This document shows, in pieces, positions 52,342 to 61,183 of a DNA stretch of 64,000 bases (position 1 is the first letter of the stretch; each line of letters begins with the position of its first letter). Source of the DNA: Rhodothermaceae bacterium Tc-Br11_B2g6_7 (lineage in GTDB: Bacteria; Bacteroidota; Rhodothermia; Rhodothermales; Salinibacteraceae). The position numbers and the translations under genes were made by a program. The stretch spans positions 16,974 to 80,973 of the forward strand of contig LKNB01000008.1 in NCBI GenBank assembly GCA_001564055.1, read 5' to 3'. The notes beneath the pieces were generated by a model. It made no database searches, was not told where the DNA came from, and saw only the letters and a program-made list of their open reading frames with translations.

Positions 52342-53682
52342 ATGGACAACTGGTTGAAAGGCGAAATCGAACTCATGCGTGACGACACCGATAAGACTCC
52401 CGAGGAGCAGCGTTCTGATGAGGACGTGGACCTGAATGCGGCATTTGAGGCGGCCACGCCCGCAGCAGAGGCTGAGCGACGCGCGCAGACACTGGCCGAG
52501 GCGAAAGCGTCGCTGCAGCAGCAACTATTGCAGCAGCTATACGATGATGTGGTGGCTGAGTTGGGCAGCCCCGAAGCCATGGCGCGGCGCGTGATGGAAG
52601 AGTACGCAGCCGCCTTTCGGGACGCCTTAGCCGAAGCGCAAGAGACCCTGGCTGAACTCGTTCTGCAAAACCTTACCGAGCGGATGCAGCACCGGCTGGC
52701 GGATACGGACGCTGTGGCACAGACCGCGCTGGAGCGGGTCGACGAAGATAAACAAGCGGCCGTGCAACAGCGCATGCAGGCCCTGCTCCAGCAACAACTG
52801 ATGGACGAGGCGCTCTCAAGCGTCCACGAGCAGCTGGCCAGCCCTTCGAACAAGGGTGCGGTACAGTCCCTACTGCAGTCGCTAACCAACCCTGACGCTC
52901 CTCCGGCGACAGCACCGCCGGTGACCTCCACACCGGAGCCTGAGGCCGACGCCAAGGACGACGCCAAGGACGACGCTGTAGCCTCCCCATCGCCCACACG
53001 CGATGAGCAGCCGCCCGCCGATGCTCCTGATGAGGAGCCGGTCGTCGATATCCCGTTGCCTGACGAACCTGAAGCGCCCAAAGAACCCGAAGCGCCAGCG
53101 GCATCTGAGGAGGAAACCGAAGAAACCGAAACCTTTGACCCCTGGGTCCCGGATGCTGAAGCTGCCGATGCCACGGCGCCGCGTGCGGGAGGGGACGGCA
53201 CGGAAGGGACACCGGAGGCACCAGGGCAGATGCGGATGTCTGAGTATATGCGCAAGAAGAGCCTCGGGGCATACTTCCAGAACTCCCGGGAAATCCGGGT
53301 GCGCGTGCGGTGTACCCCGCGAGCGCTGCAACAGGAACTGGACTCCGCTGAAGGGGCCCTCACGGATGCCCTCACCGCTCTGCCAGACATCATGGCGCGC
53401 GCGGCTCGTGAAGGCATGCAGCACGGGGCCGAGCAGGAAGTGCTCTCCATTGCCAAGCATGTCGGCGAGCGCTGCCACAATGCCCTCCTCCGCTACGCCG
53501 AGGATTGCCTCCGCAACCCCATCGACCTGAGTGTTGACGGTGGGGCCCAACTGGTGCTTGACACCCTGTATTATCTCCCGAAAGACCAGTACGAGGCGTT
53601 TGAGCAGACCTTAACAAAGCTAAAAACGGAATACGAATCGCTCAGCTTTACCTTCACCGTATCTGAGCAAGAAGAGGCATGA
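52342..53682 (+). CDS. Acidic coiled-coil protein with possible GvpL/F-like C-terminal domain
   Basis: The 446-residue protein has an N-terminal helical region (about 20-185) rich in Ala, Gln and Glu (LQQQLLQQLYDDVVAEL, VQQRMQALLQQQLMDEAL). A long Pro/Glu/Asp linker (about 190-300, with tandem AKDD) precedes a compact C-terminal domain (about 310-446). That domain runs from YMRKKSLGAYFQNSREIRVR to TLYYLPKDQYEAFEQTLTKL, YESLSFTFTV. The order of the last elements (a helix, Y-L-P-K, F-x3-L, LSF) faintly resembles the end of gas-vesicle GvpL/GvpF proteins, but no gas-vesicle gene is nearby. The function is unknown. ATG 52342 is chosen; ATG 52375 is also possible. Confidence 0.65.
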   Translation: MDNWLKGEIELMRDDTDKTPEEQRSDEDVDLNAAFEAATPAAEAERRAQTLAEAKASLQQQLLQQLYDDVVAELGSPEAMARRVMEEYAAAFRDALAEAQETLAELVLQNLTERMQHRLADTDAVAQTALERVDEDKQAAVQQRMQALLQQQLMDEALSSVHEQLASPSNKGAVQSLLQSLTNPDAPPATAPPVTSTPEPEADAKDDAKDDAVASPSPTRDEQPPADAPDEEPVVDIPLPDEPEAPKEPEAPAASEEETEETETFDPWVPDAEAADATAPRAGGDGTEGTPEAPGQMRMSEYMRKKSLGAYFQNSREIRVRVRCTPRALQQELDSAEGALTDALTALPDIMARAAREGMQHGAEQEVLSIAKHVGERCHNALLRYAEDCLRNPIDLSVDGGAQLVLDTLYYLPKDQYEAFEQTLTKLKTEYESLSFTFTVSEQEEA

Positions 53683-53807
53683 CCCGGGCTGCGGGCATCG
53701 GCCCAATGCCCATGCCCAGCCATGGCTGTAAGCTGAAACCCTGCGCACGCTGACCGGTCCTATGTCACTGATTCTAAGGATCTTCCACTTCCTCTGCTCC
53801 CGGTCGT

Positions 53808-54284
53808 ATGAACACCGCTCTGCTCCGCCGCGTCGCACACCACATCAACGAGCAACCGGAGCGGTTTTGTGCAGCCGAGTGGGCCTGGGCGCGCAACGTA
53901 CAAGCCGTACTGCACGAGGGCGCCGCACCCGAGCAGTTCCGGTGCTGCATCGCCGGGCATGTATTGCTGCTTAGCAAGCGCCTCACGATCCAAGGACTCC
54001 TGGAGCACAGTGTACAATATGACGATGGCCACCTGGCCCGGATGGCGGCAGAGGCGGCCGCCCTGACGGATGCCCAGCGCAATGAGCTCTTCTACCCGGC
54101 GCTGTGGGAGGATCCGCTCCGCAGCCAGTATTACCTGACGGCGACGCGGGCGGATGAGGCCAGCGTCTGCGCGCAGTACGTCTCCTATTTTGTAGAGAAG
54201 CACACAGCCACGGCCGCCCCCGATCGGCGCGCTGTTGAACGTCACGTCCCAACCCCTGCTGACGCCACACTTGCGCGCACATAA
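53808..54284 (+). CDS. Hypothetical alpha-helical protein
   Basis: The 158-residue soluble protein has predicted helices throughout and the stretches FCAAEWAWARNVQAVLHEG, EQFRCCIAGHVLLLSK and LTDAQRNELFYPALWEDPLR. The FCxxEW and CCIAGH elements suggest a conserved fold related to DUF6197-like proteins, but I cannot name a family with confidence. The gene follows the acidic coiled-coil gene by 125 bases and precedes the HEPN gene by 23 bases on the same strand. Co-transcription with HEPN is likely. Confidence 0.6.
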   Translation: MNTALLRRVAHHINEQPERFCAAEWAWARNVQAVLHEGAAPEQFRCCIAGHVLLLSKRLTIQGLLEHSVQYDDGHLARMAAEAAALTDAQRNELFYPALWEDPLRSQYYLTATRADEASVCAQYVSYFVEKHTATAAPDRRAVERHVPTPADATLART

Positions 54285-54307
54285 GTTGCCTCTCCCGGTG
54301 AGCCATC

Positions 54308-54727
54308 ATGGGCCCCGACGCACCGCGTAAGAAGCACGGCATCCTCGTCCACACCGCCGATCAGCCGGCGAGCGACTGGCAGGCGCAGGCTGAACGCGAA
54401 CGGGCGACCGCCTATGCCCTGCAGCAGGTAGAGCGTCCACGCGCCGCGCTGGTATTCGCTCATCTCGCGGTAGAAAAAGCCCTGAAGGCCCTTTATCGTG
54501 CTCAGCACGACGCCCATCCCCCCGTGAGCCACAACCTCGTCTACCTGGCCGAGCGCACCAACCTGCTCATCCCGGCCGAGCTGCAGCCTACGCTCGATCG
54601 CCTCAACGACGTCAGTATTGTGCACCTCTACAGCGGCGCACCGACCACAGCCGCGGACGCAGCATCGGTGCTTGCTGCCACCGATCGGCTGTTCGACTGG
54701 ATTACCGACCACCAGGCGTCAGTGTAA
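54308..54727 (+). CDS. HEPN domain protein, no partner nucleotidyltransferase nearby
   Basis: The 139-residue protein has the four-helix HEPN pattern: ASDWQAQAERERATAYALQQ, PRAALVFAHLAVEKALKALY, PPVSHNLVYLAERTNLLIP and LNDVSIVHLY. HEPN proteins are usually RNases or cofactors paired with a minimal nucleotidyltransferase in toxin-antitoxin or defence modules. In those proteins the last motif reads L-x-x-x-Y-x-x-R-Y-P; here it reads L-N-D-V-S-I-V-H-L-Y, so the catalytic arginine position is not conserved. No nucleotidyltransferase lies next to it. It may be a non-catalytic binding form. Confidence 0.78.
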   Translation: MGPDAPRKKHGILVHTADQPASDWQAQAERERATAYALQQVERPRAALVFAHLAVEKALKALYRAQHDAHPPVSHNLVYLAERTNLLIPAELQPTLDRLNDVSIVHLYSGAPTTAADAASVLAATDRLFDWITDHQASV

Positions 54728-54758
54728 CCACGGGCTACCCCAGCGGCGCTACCAGACG

Positions 54759-56711
54759 TCACGCCCGCAGCTCGTCCCGGATGAAGGCCTTGTTCTTGAT
54801 CTGCCGCTTGATCTGCGTGAGGCGCGCGATCTTCTGCTGGAGCGAGCGCACCTCGGCTTCCTCGTCCATCTCCTCGTGGCGCTGCAATCGGCGGCTCAGG
54901 TCGTTCATCACCTCCTGCACGCGCAGCAGCTTGAGGCGCGACATCGCATCGCCGGCCACGCGGTACGGATCCTCATTTTTTGGAGGCACCGTGATGTCCT
55001 TCAGCTCCTTCCAGTTGGCTGAGGGCGCATAGCGATCGACCAGCACCTCACTGGCCAGGCGCCGCACCTTCTCGCCATGGGCCCCGCTGGTAAATGGTTC
55101 GGTGCGGACGGTGTCCTCAGCTTCATACATCTCCAACAGCTTCTCCACAAGGGTGCGGGCCGGGCCTTCGGTGAATTCATCAGTAGCCATATGGCCCATG
55201 ATGAACTCGACCAACCGGGTTTTGTGATACAGCATCAGTGCAAGCAGCACCTCTTCTTGCGGGCGGGGCGGTTGCGCTGTGGGGGTACGGGATTCATCAG
55301 GCTCCGGCGCGCCCCGGTCGCGGTCGTCGGGTGGAGGCGCATCGTACGCAGGGGGCATCTCGGGCATAGGCGCGCGGCGGCGGGCTTTACGTGCCTCGGC
55401 TTCGTCCCGCTCGGCGCGCTGCTCCTTGAGCACACGTTCCAGGCGGCCCTCCGGTACGTCCAGCACCTCGCTGGCGCGGCGCAGGTACCGGTCCTGCAGC
55501 AGCGGGTCCGGCATCCGGGCGATGGTGGCCAGCACCTCACGCATCGTCTGCGCAGCGCCCTCCGGCGTGTCCATGCGCCCCTCAGCCTCTGCCGCTGACA
55601 CCATGAACGCTACAAAGTCCTGCCGCTTCTCCCGCAGCAGTGTCCGGAAAGCCTCGGCGCCGTGGTGCTGCACGTAGGAGTCGGGATCTTCGTCGCCGGG
55701 CAGCGCCACCGCATAGGCCGCCAGGCCCTGCTCCACGATCGTGTTGATGCCGCGCAGCATAGCCGTCACACCGGCACTGTCGGCATCATAGAGCAGCAGG
55801 ATGCGCTGGGCGTAGCGATCCAACACCTGGACCTGGCCTTCGGTGAGGGACGTCCCGCTGGAGGCTACCACGTGCTGCACCCCCGCCTGGTGCAGGGCGA
55901 TCACATCCGTGTACCCTTCCACCATCACCACCTCCTCGGCATCCCGGATGGCTTGCTTGGCCTGGTACAGGCCGTAGAGCACGCGGCTCTTGTGGTAGAC
56001 GTCCGTTTCGGGCGAGTTGATGTACTTGGGCTGGTCCACCTCATCATCCAGGATGCGCCCGCCAAAGCCTACCACCTTTCCGATGTGGGAGAAGATGGGA
56101 AACATAACGCGCCCCCGAAAGCGGTCGTAGTACCCGTCCCCGCTCTTGCGCGCCAGCACGAGGCCCGCTCGCTCCAGTTGCTCGCCACTCAAGTGCTTCT
56201 CCTCCGCATGGGATAGCAGGGCATCCCACGTGTCGGGGGCATACCCCAGCCCAAACTGCTTGATGGTATCCGCCGTGAAGCCGCGATCCTTGAGGTAGTG
56301 GAGCGCCTCCGCCCCGCGCTCTTCCCGCGTCAGGCAGAAGTAGTAGAACCGCGCGGCCGTGCGGAGCGCTTCGTAGATGGCATCCGTCTCGCTCGCCCGC
56401 TCCCGGGCGGCCTCCGATTCCGGAATCTCGATCCCGGCCCGCTCGGCCAGAATGCGCGCAGCCTCTGGAAACGAGACCATCTCCATCTTGGAGATAAACG
56501 CAAACACATCGCCCCCCTCGCCGCACCCGAAGCACTTGAAGATGCCCATCTCCGGGTTCACACTGAAGGACGGCGACTTCTCATTGTGAAAGGGGCACAG
56601 GCCAAACAGGTTTTGCCCCTGTCGCTTCAGGCGCACGTACTCGCCCACCACGTCGGCAATATCCGACGATGCGCGAATCTCGTCAACCTTTTCGTCGGGG
56701 ATGTAGGCCAC
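54759..56711 (-). CDS. dnaG: DNA primase
   Basis: The 650-residue replication primase has the CHC2 zinc finger (CPFHNEKSPSFSVNP and CFGCGEGGDV), the TOPRIM core (VEGYTDVIALHQAGV and LLYDADSAGVTAMLRG), and a C-terminal helicase-binding domain after a Pro/Arg-rich linker. Starts with GTG 56711 (MAYIPDEKVDEIR), which matches the conserved N-terminus. It makes RNA primers for Okazaki fragments and is probably constitutively expressed. It is convergent with the HEPN gene and 31 bases from its stop. Nothing unusual was noted. Confidence 0.97.
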   Translation of the reverse strand: MAYIPDEKVDEIRASSDIADVVGEYVRLKRQGQNLFGLCPFHNEKSPSFSVNPEMGIFKCFGCGEGGDVFAFISKMEMVSFPEAARILAERAGIEIPESEAARERASETDAIYEALRTAARFYYFCLTREERGAEALHYLKDRGFTADTIKQFGLGYAPDTWDALLSHAEEKHLSGEQLERAGLVLARKSGDGYYDRFRGRVMFPIFSHIGKVVGFGGRILDDEVDQPKYINSPETDVYHKSRVLYGLYQAKQAIRDAEEVVMVEGYTDVIALHQAGVQHVVASSGTSLTEGQVQVLDRYAQRILLLYDADSAGVTAMLRGINTIVEQGLAAYAVALPGDEDPDSYVQHHGAEAFRTLLREKRQDFVAFMVSAAEAEGRMDTPEGAAQTMREVLATIARMPDPLLQDRYLRRASEVLDVPEGRLERVLKEQRAERDEAEARKARRRAPMPEMPPAYDAPPPDDRDRGAPEPDESRTPTAQPPRPQEEVLLALMLYHKTRLVEFIMGHMATDEFTEGPARTLVEKLLEMYEAEDTVRTEPFTSGAHGEKVRRLASEVLVDRYAPSANWKELKDITVPPKNEDPYRVAGDAMSRLKLLRVQEVMNDLSRRLQRHEEMDEEAEVRSLQQKIARLTQIKRQIKNKAFIRDELRA

Positions 56712-56830
56712 AGAATGCCGTTACGCCGGTGTATATGTTCAATGTATATGTGCCAAACGAGCACAGGCGCCTTCGGTTGCCCAGACCGGCCCTCGGGCCC
56801 CGCTCTACTGGCGGCGGTTTTTCGGAGAGG

Positions 56831-57028
56831 CTACGCGGTCAATGCCTCAGCATCGGCGGCCGGTAGCGCTGATGGGGTTTCCAGGAGATGGGCGTTATCC
56901 TCGTCGTCAACCGGTCCGATGGGCGGCGGCGAGTCGCACTGGCAGGCGTTAACCATCAGGAGCGCCAGGAGGGCAGTGGCGGCGAGGAAGCTGCGGAGCG
57001 AGGAGCGGGTAGCGGTGAAGACAGTCAT
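56831..57028 (-). CDS. Small lipoprotein
   Basis: The 65-residue product has a basic N-terminus (MTVFTATRSSLRSFL), a hydrophobic stretch (ATALLALLMVNAC) with a probable lipobox cysteine at about residue 29, then a short acidic and proline-rich tail. The mature part would be only about 36 residues. The gene lies 119 bases before dnaG on the same strand; a tandem 14-base repeat sits in its upstream region. The function is unknown. Confidence 0.6.
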   Translation of the reverse strand: MTVFTATRSSLRSFLAATALLALLMVNACQCDSPPPIGPVDDEDNAHLLETPSALPAADAEALTA

Positions 57029-57073
57029 ACCAGAAACGATGGGTGAGCAGGGGCGCCAGCGACGGCACAGATA

Positions 57074-57102
57074 TGTGGTAAAAGGCTTTGTGGTAAAAGG
57101 CT
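57074..57102. repeat. Tandem 14-base repeat upstream of the small lipoprotein gene
   Basis: TGTGGTAAAAGGCT occurs at 57074-57087 and again at 57089-57102, in direct orientation, with a 15-base period. It lies in the divergent region between the small lipoprotein and dapD genes. Confidence 0.6.
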
Positions 57103-57312
57103 ACGGGAGAAACCTCTCGAACGCAAGGTAGATTCTGACGGCCCACCGGCCGGCCAACTTTTGCGAGGGCTTCACAGGCCGCGCTGCCGCGTCCGTGAGG
57201 TTTGTGCAATGACCCCCTCGACCGGCAACCTGCAGAGGATCAGTTTCATACGAGAGCGCACGTTGTTCATGCAGCCACCGCTGCTTTTTCTTCTATCCAG
57301 TCTGATTTCCTT

Positions 57313-58149
57313 ATGCCTACTGATGACCTCCGAGAGCGCGTAGAGGCGCTGCTTGCTGACGACGATACGAATCCGCACGACGTGCGCACCACGTTCAACG
57401 CCCTACGCAACGCCCTGGACGATGGCTCGGTGCGTGCCGCGGAGCGGTCGGACGACGGCAGCTGGCGGGTGCATTCATGGGTGAAGGAGGGTATCTTGCT
57501 CGGGTTTAAAATCGGCAAGATGACGGATATGTCGGCCGACCGGCTGCCGTTTTTCGATAAGGACACCTATCCGCTCAAGACGCTCACGGCCAAGCATGAG
57601 GTGCGCCTCGTACCTGGCGGCTCGTCCATCCGGTCGGGCAGCTACGTGGCGCCGGGCGTCGTCTGCATGCCGCCCATGTACATCAACGTCGGGGCCTACG
57701 TGGATACCGGCTCTATGGTCGACTCGCATGCGCTGGTGGGGAGTTGTGCGCAGATTGGCAAGAACGTACACCTCTCAGCTGCCGCGCAGGTGGGCGGGGT
57801 GCTGGAGCCCGTCGGCGCGCTACCGGTCATCATTGAAGATGACGTCTTTGTGGGGGGCGGCTGCGGCATCTACGAGGGCTGCCTCGTACGCTCCGGGGCC
57901 GTCCTGGCCCCCGGTGTAATCCTTACCAGTTCGACCACGGTCTATGACCTGGTGCACGAGCGCCAGATTCGGGTTGACGACGCCGGCGTACTGGAGATTC
58001 CCGAGAACGCAGTGGTGGTGCCCGGCACGCGGTCGGTCGACTCCGACTTTGCCGCAGACCACGGGCTGTCGCTCTACGCGCCTGTCATCGTGAAGTACCG
58101 GGACGCCTCCACCGATGCGGCCACCTCGCTGGAAGATGCGCTCCGGTAA
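57313..58149 (+). CDS. dapD: 2,3,4,5-tetrahydropyridine-2,6-dicarboxylate N-succinyltransferase
   Basis: The 278-residue enzyme uses succinyl-CoA to acylate tetrahydrodipicolinate in the succinylase branch of diaminopimelate and lysine synthesis. An N-terminal helical part ([18 protein letters not shown]) leads to left-handed beta-helix hexapeptide repeats: [45 protein letters not shown]-type turns ([17 protein letters not shown]) and [17 protein letters not shown]. Length matches DapD (about 274). ATG 57313 (MPTDD) is preferred; the upstream extension to 57202 is not family-like. Confidence 0.96.
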   Translation: MPTDDLRERVEALLADDDTNPHDVRTTFNALRNALDDGSVRAAERSDDGSWRVHSWVKEGILLGFKIGKMTDMSADRLPFFDKDTYPLKTLTAKHEVRLVPGGSSIRSGSYVAPGVVCMPPMYINVGAYVDTGSMVDSHALVGSCAQIGKNVHLSAAAQVGGVLEPVGALPVIIEDDVFVGGGCGIYEGCLVRSGAVLAPGVILTSSTTVYDLVHERQIRVDDAGVLEIPENAVVVPGTRSVDSDFAADHGLSLYAPVIVKYRDASTDAATSLEDALR

Positions 58150-58179
58150 ACGTGCGAACCGGGGGCTGAACCGACCGCC

Positions 58180-58734
58180 TCACTGCCGTACCGTTACCGG
58201 ACTGCGGGCGATGAAGGCATCGGAGAAGCTGTCTCGGAGCACCGCCATCAGCTCGCGAGCCTGTTCCTGCGAGGTGAAGTTGCCCACGCGCACCCGGTAC
58301 AGGGGCTGACGATAGATGAGGTGCACCGGGGGCTCCTCGGGCACGGCATCAGCAAAGACCTCGCGCAGCTTGTCGCTGTCGCGATTTGACGCCCACCACT
58401 CCTCCGCTTCGGTGTAGACCTCATCGGCAGCGCGTCGGTCGTCAGTTGAGAAGATCTGCACGCGATACCCATCGACTGTGCGCTCAACGCCGGCGGCGGC
58501 GCGCACCTCCATCAGTTGTGCGGGTACGCGGTGCGTCACGTCAACCACGCGTTCGGGAGCCTCCAGCGGGTACTGATCGACGTCGAAGGTCTCGACCTCG
58601 GCCAACGCGCGCGCCGTCTCGGCCGCCTCGTCGGCTTCGTCCTCTTCGTCCGTCACCCGTTCGATGGAGGCGCAGCCGCTTAGCAACAGCAGGCACGTGC
58701 AAAGCAGCGGGACGATACGTGCAACAAGAGCCAT
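58180..58734 (-). CDS. SPOR-domain lipoprotein
   Basis: The 184-residue lipoprotein has signal sequence MALVARIVPLLCTCLLLLSGC with the lipobox cysteine at about residue 21, an acidic linker rich in Glu/Asp/Ala, and a C-terminal SPOR-like domain (about 90-170). There, VDGYRVQIFSTDDRRAADEVY and PLYRVRVGNFTSQEQARELM form the two SPOR halves. SPOR domains bind denuded septal peptidoglycan. It may act in cell division or envelope maintenance. ATG 58734 is chosen; a frame running upstream to 58803 would break the signal sequence. It converges on dapD. Confidence 0.85.
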   Translation of the reverse strand: MALVARIVPLLCTCLLLLSGCASIERVTDEEDEADEAAETARALAEVETFDVDQYPLEAPERVVDVTHRVPAQLMEVRAAAGVERTVDGYRVQIFSTDDRRAADEVYTEAEEWWASNRDSDKLREVFADAVPEEPPVHLIYRQPLYRVRVGNFTSQEQARELMAVLRDSFSDAFIARSPVTVRQ

Positions 58735-58851
58735 GAAACACCGGGGGTTCAGCGAACAAGAAACAGGTATAGAGCGGTGGGATAATCGATCCACCCTACG
58801 CAAGGCCGAAGAGCAGGATTCAGTCAGCGGGTGCAGGGCGCCGCTATCGTC

Positions 58852-59661
58852 TCAGTAGCTACTGGCACTCTCGACGCCCTCCATGATAGCCACCGAGCCG
58901 CTGGCACCAATGCGCGTGGCGCCGTGGGCGAGCATGGTATAGGCTTTTTCTGCGTGGCCTATCCCGCCGGAGGCCTTCACCCCCATCGTTTCGCCTACCA
59001 CGCGGCGCATCAGGCTAACGTCTTCAAGCGTAGCACCGCCGCTGGAGAAACCCGTCGAGGTCTTCACGAAATCCGCCCCGGCGTTCTGGGCCAGTAGGCA
59101 CGCGATGATTTTCTCGCGCTCGGTGAGCAGGGCCGTTTCCAGGATGACCTTCACCGTGGCGCGCGTCGGGGCGTCGCGCCGGGAGCGGGCTGCGTCGACC
59201 ACGGTGCGAATGTCGTCCTCGACGGCCTCGGTGGCCCCGGTCTTGAGCAGGCCAATGTTGAGCACCATATCTACCTCCCCCGCTCCGTGGCGCACGGCCC
59301 ACTCGGCTTCGTTTGCTTTCACAGCCGTGGCTGTAGCGCCCAGCGGAAAGCCGATGACGGTGCAGACGTCGACTGACGTGGCCGCGAGTTGGGCAGCCGC
59401 AAGCGACACATAGCATGGGTTCACGCAGACGGAGGCGAAGCCGTACTGCTTGGCCTCCGCGCAGAGCTCGCGAATCGTGTCCTCCGGGGTATCTGGCTTC
59501 AGGGCCGTGTGATCGATGCGGGCCGCCAGTGCAGCGGCATCGGCCCGGGCTGCGTCGGCGCGTGCTTCGGCCGCCTCGCGAGAAGCCGGCGGCGCCTCCA
59601 CGGAGGGCGCACGGTAGGCACGCGTGAGTTCGCTGATGAGGGCGGAGCGATCGTCAGACAT
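58852..59661 (-). CDS. deoC: Deoxyribose-phosphate aldolase
   Basis: The 269-residue class I aldolase splits 2-deoxyribose 5-phosphate into acetaldehyde and glyceraldehyde 3-phosphate in deoxynucleoside salvage. An N-terminal extension of about 45 residues precedes the TIM barrel ([10 protein letters not shown]). Catalytic residues line up with the E. coli enzyme: D131 in EVDMVLNIG, Schiff-base K200 in DFVKTSTGF, and K229 in [11 protein letters not shown] 59661 gives MSDDRS; a longer frame upstream to 59877 is a shadow of the next gene. It lies 85 bases after the R2lox gene on the same strand. Confidence 0.95.
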   Translation of the reverse strand: MSDDRSALISELTRAYRAPSVEAPPASREAAEARADAARADAAALAARIDHTALKPDTPEDTIRELCAEAKQYGFASVCVNPCYVSLAAAQLAATSVDVCTVIGFPLGATATAVKANEAEWAVRHGAGEVDMVLNIGLLKTGATEAVEDDIRTVVDAARSRRDAPTRATVKVILETALLTEREKIIACLLAQNAGADFVKTSTGFSSGGATLEDVSLMRRVVGETMGVKASGGIGHAEKAYTMLAHGATRIGASGSVAIMEGVESASSY

Positions 59662-59746
59662 AAAGGGAGGGCCGGTAACGGCGGTTGGGAAACAGGCGGG
59701 TGCGTCCGACGCCTGCCCGGGCGGAAGGGTCCCGCCTACCGGGCGG

Positions 59747-60628
59747 CTACGTGCCATACCGGATGGTGTGGAGCGACTGACCACGCAGCCGCTGCAACCG
59801 GTCGTACCGCTTCTGAAACTGCCCCATCCCAATGGCCAGAAACTGATCTTCCGAGATGCCGAAGGGGATGTCCTCACCGAACGGCGCCAGCGTTTGCTCG
59901 ATCAGCTGCAGCACCAGCGGCAGCAGCGCCTGCAGGGTCTCCTCCACCCAGGGCCAGCGCTCGTCTGGAGCCTCGGCCAAGAGGCACCCGATGTGATACA
60001 ACCCGAAAGCGACGTGGCGGGCCTCGTCGCGCTGGATCGCCTGCACAATCTCCTGCATGCCTGGCAGAATATCCCGCTCCTGCAGCACGGTGTAGTAGGC
60101 CTGATACCCTGTTTCGGCCAGCACGCCCTCCACTACCATCTGGTACGTGGTCGCCGCCTCCAGCTGATGCCGGGGCGTGGGGGTGGCCCGCAGCGCCCCG
60201 ACGGCCTCCTCCAGTGCCTGAAACAACGCATGATGCGCGGGCACGAGGAGCGCCGAAAGGTCCACCTCCCGAGTGGCTACCTCGTTCAGAAAGCGATCAA
60301 ACGCGTCGACGTGCTTGCCTTCTTCCCAGAGGTACGCCGTCAGAAAGAGTTCATCCTCCAGCCGGCCCTCGTCGGCGGCCACCTGCAGGAAGGGGAGCAG
60401 ATCGGTAGCGACCGCCTCCTCCCCACCCTGAAACTGTGCCGTGAGCCGCAGCAGCAGGTCTTGCTCTTGTGGGGAAAGCGCCTGCCAGTCGGTGCGATCT
60501 TTCGTGAGGTCTACCTCCGCGGGGTCCCACGTGCCCAGGCGCTTGGCCTTCGTCCAGAGGCGAAAGGGGACACATGCACGGTCGAGTCCGCGCGTGACGG
60601 TGGTGTACGAACGGGTCTGCACTTGCAT
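59747..60628 (-). CDS. R2-like ligand-binding oxidase (R2lox)
   Basis: The 293-residue protein belongs to the ferritin-like R2lox group, which binds a Mn/Fe cofactor and a fatty-acid-like ligand and forms an internal Val-Tyr ether cross-link. Ligand positions are visible: E70/E71 in QGGEEAV, E103 and H106 in [11 protein letters not shown]167 in MVVEGVL, and E202 and H205 in DEARHVAFG. The cross-link pair V73 and Y162 is present. The length and the lack of ribonucleotide-reductase residues separate it from true NrdB. Its physiological reaction is unknown. ATG 60628 is the family start. No nrdA neighbour exists. Confidence 0.88.
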   Translation of the reverse strand: MQVQTRSYTTVTRGLDRACVPFRLWTKAKRLGTWDPAEVDLTKDRTDWQALSPQEQDLLLRLTAQFQGGEEAVATDLLPFLQVAADEGRLEDELFLTAYLWEEGKHVDAFDRFLNEVATREVDLSALLVPAHHALFQALEEAVGALRATPTPRHQLEAATTYQMVVEGVLAETGYQAYYTVLQERDILPGMQEIVQAIQRDEARHVAFGLYHIGCLLAEAPDERWPWVEETLQALLPLVLQLIEQTLAPFGEDIPFGISEDQFLAIGMGQFQKRYDRLQRLRGQSLHTIRYGT

Positions 60629-60763
60629 AAGCAAAACCTCCAGCGCCAGTTGTGGGCAACGGCGCAAAAAAAGTGAGCCAAAGGGTGAACATCTGGTGAA
60701 CGCTCTTCATAGATTAAAGGTCACGTGTCCTGTTTTTTTACCGCCCATCCTTCGAGCCGTCTT

Positions 60764-61096
60764 ATGCCGTTCGCCCGTATCGACGATAATGGAATGACCG
60801 TGACGGTAGACCTGCACGGCACGACCGTTCATGAAGCTGTTGACATCGTCTACCGCGTGCTGGACGAAGCAGCGGCTCGCGGTCGGAGCAGCGTGAAGGT
60901 CATCCACGGATCATCGACCAGTAATGCCGACCCTTCCGCACGCACCATAAAGAACACCCTGCATGATGAGTTGGACCGCGGCGGTTTTGCCGATGTGACC
61001 GGCGTGCTGCGCCAACCGAACCACTTGATGCTCTCCCTCGACATTACCGCCCCCAACGACCCCCGCCCCATCCGCGCGTACGAAGTCGCGCCCTGA
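60764..61096 (+). CDS. Smr-domain protein
   Basis: The 110-residue protein is a stand-alone Smr domain: TVDLHGTTVHEAVDIVYRVL with the DLHG motif (residues about 16-19), and VKVIHGSSTSNADPSARTIKNTL, the second motif (HGxS). Smr domains in MutS2 and in small proteins bind or nick nucleic acids, and some act in ribosome rescue. It is followed 87 bases later by the C26 peptidase gene on the same strand. ATG 60764 (MPFAR) was chosen; the upstream frame from 60725 is hydrophobic and unlikely. Confidence 0.85.
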   Translation: MPFARIDDNGMTVTVDLHGTTVHEAVDIVYRVLDEAAARGRSSVKVIHGSSTSNADPSARTIKNTLHDELDRGGFADVTGVLRQPNHLMLSLDITAPNDPRPIRAYEVAP

Positions 61097-61183
61097 CACC
61101 CGTTGCGTGTCTTCGTCCTGGGACTTCTGCGTTTGATTTCATACCCTGTAGCAGTGCCCCTGCTGCGTTGCTTTTTCTTTCTC

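Noticed and set aside
54618..55022. 134-codon frame over the end of the HEPN gene and the dnaG end
   Set aside because: It overlaps two real genes and has biased composition; no motif.
59623..60676. Long plus-strand frames antisense to deoC and R2lox
   Set aside because: They are entirely antisense to genes with complete active-site motifs.
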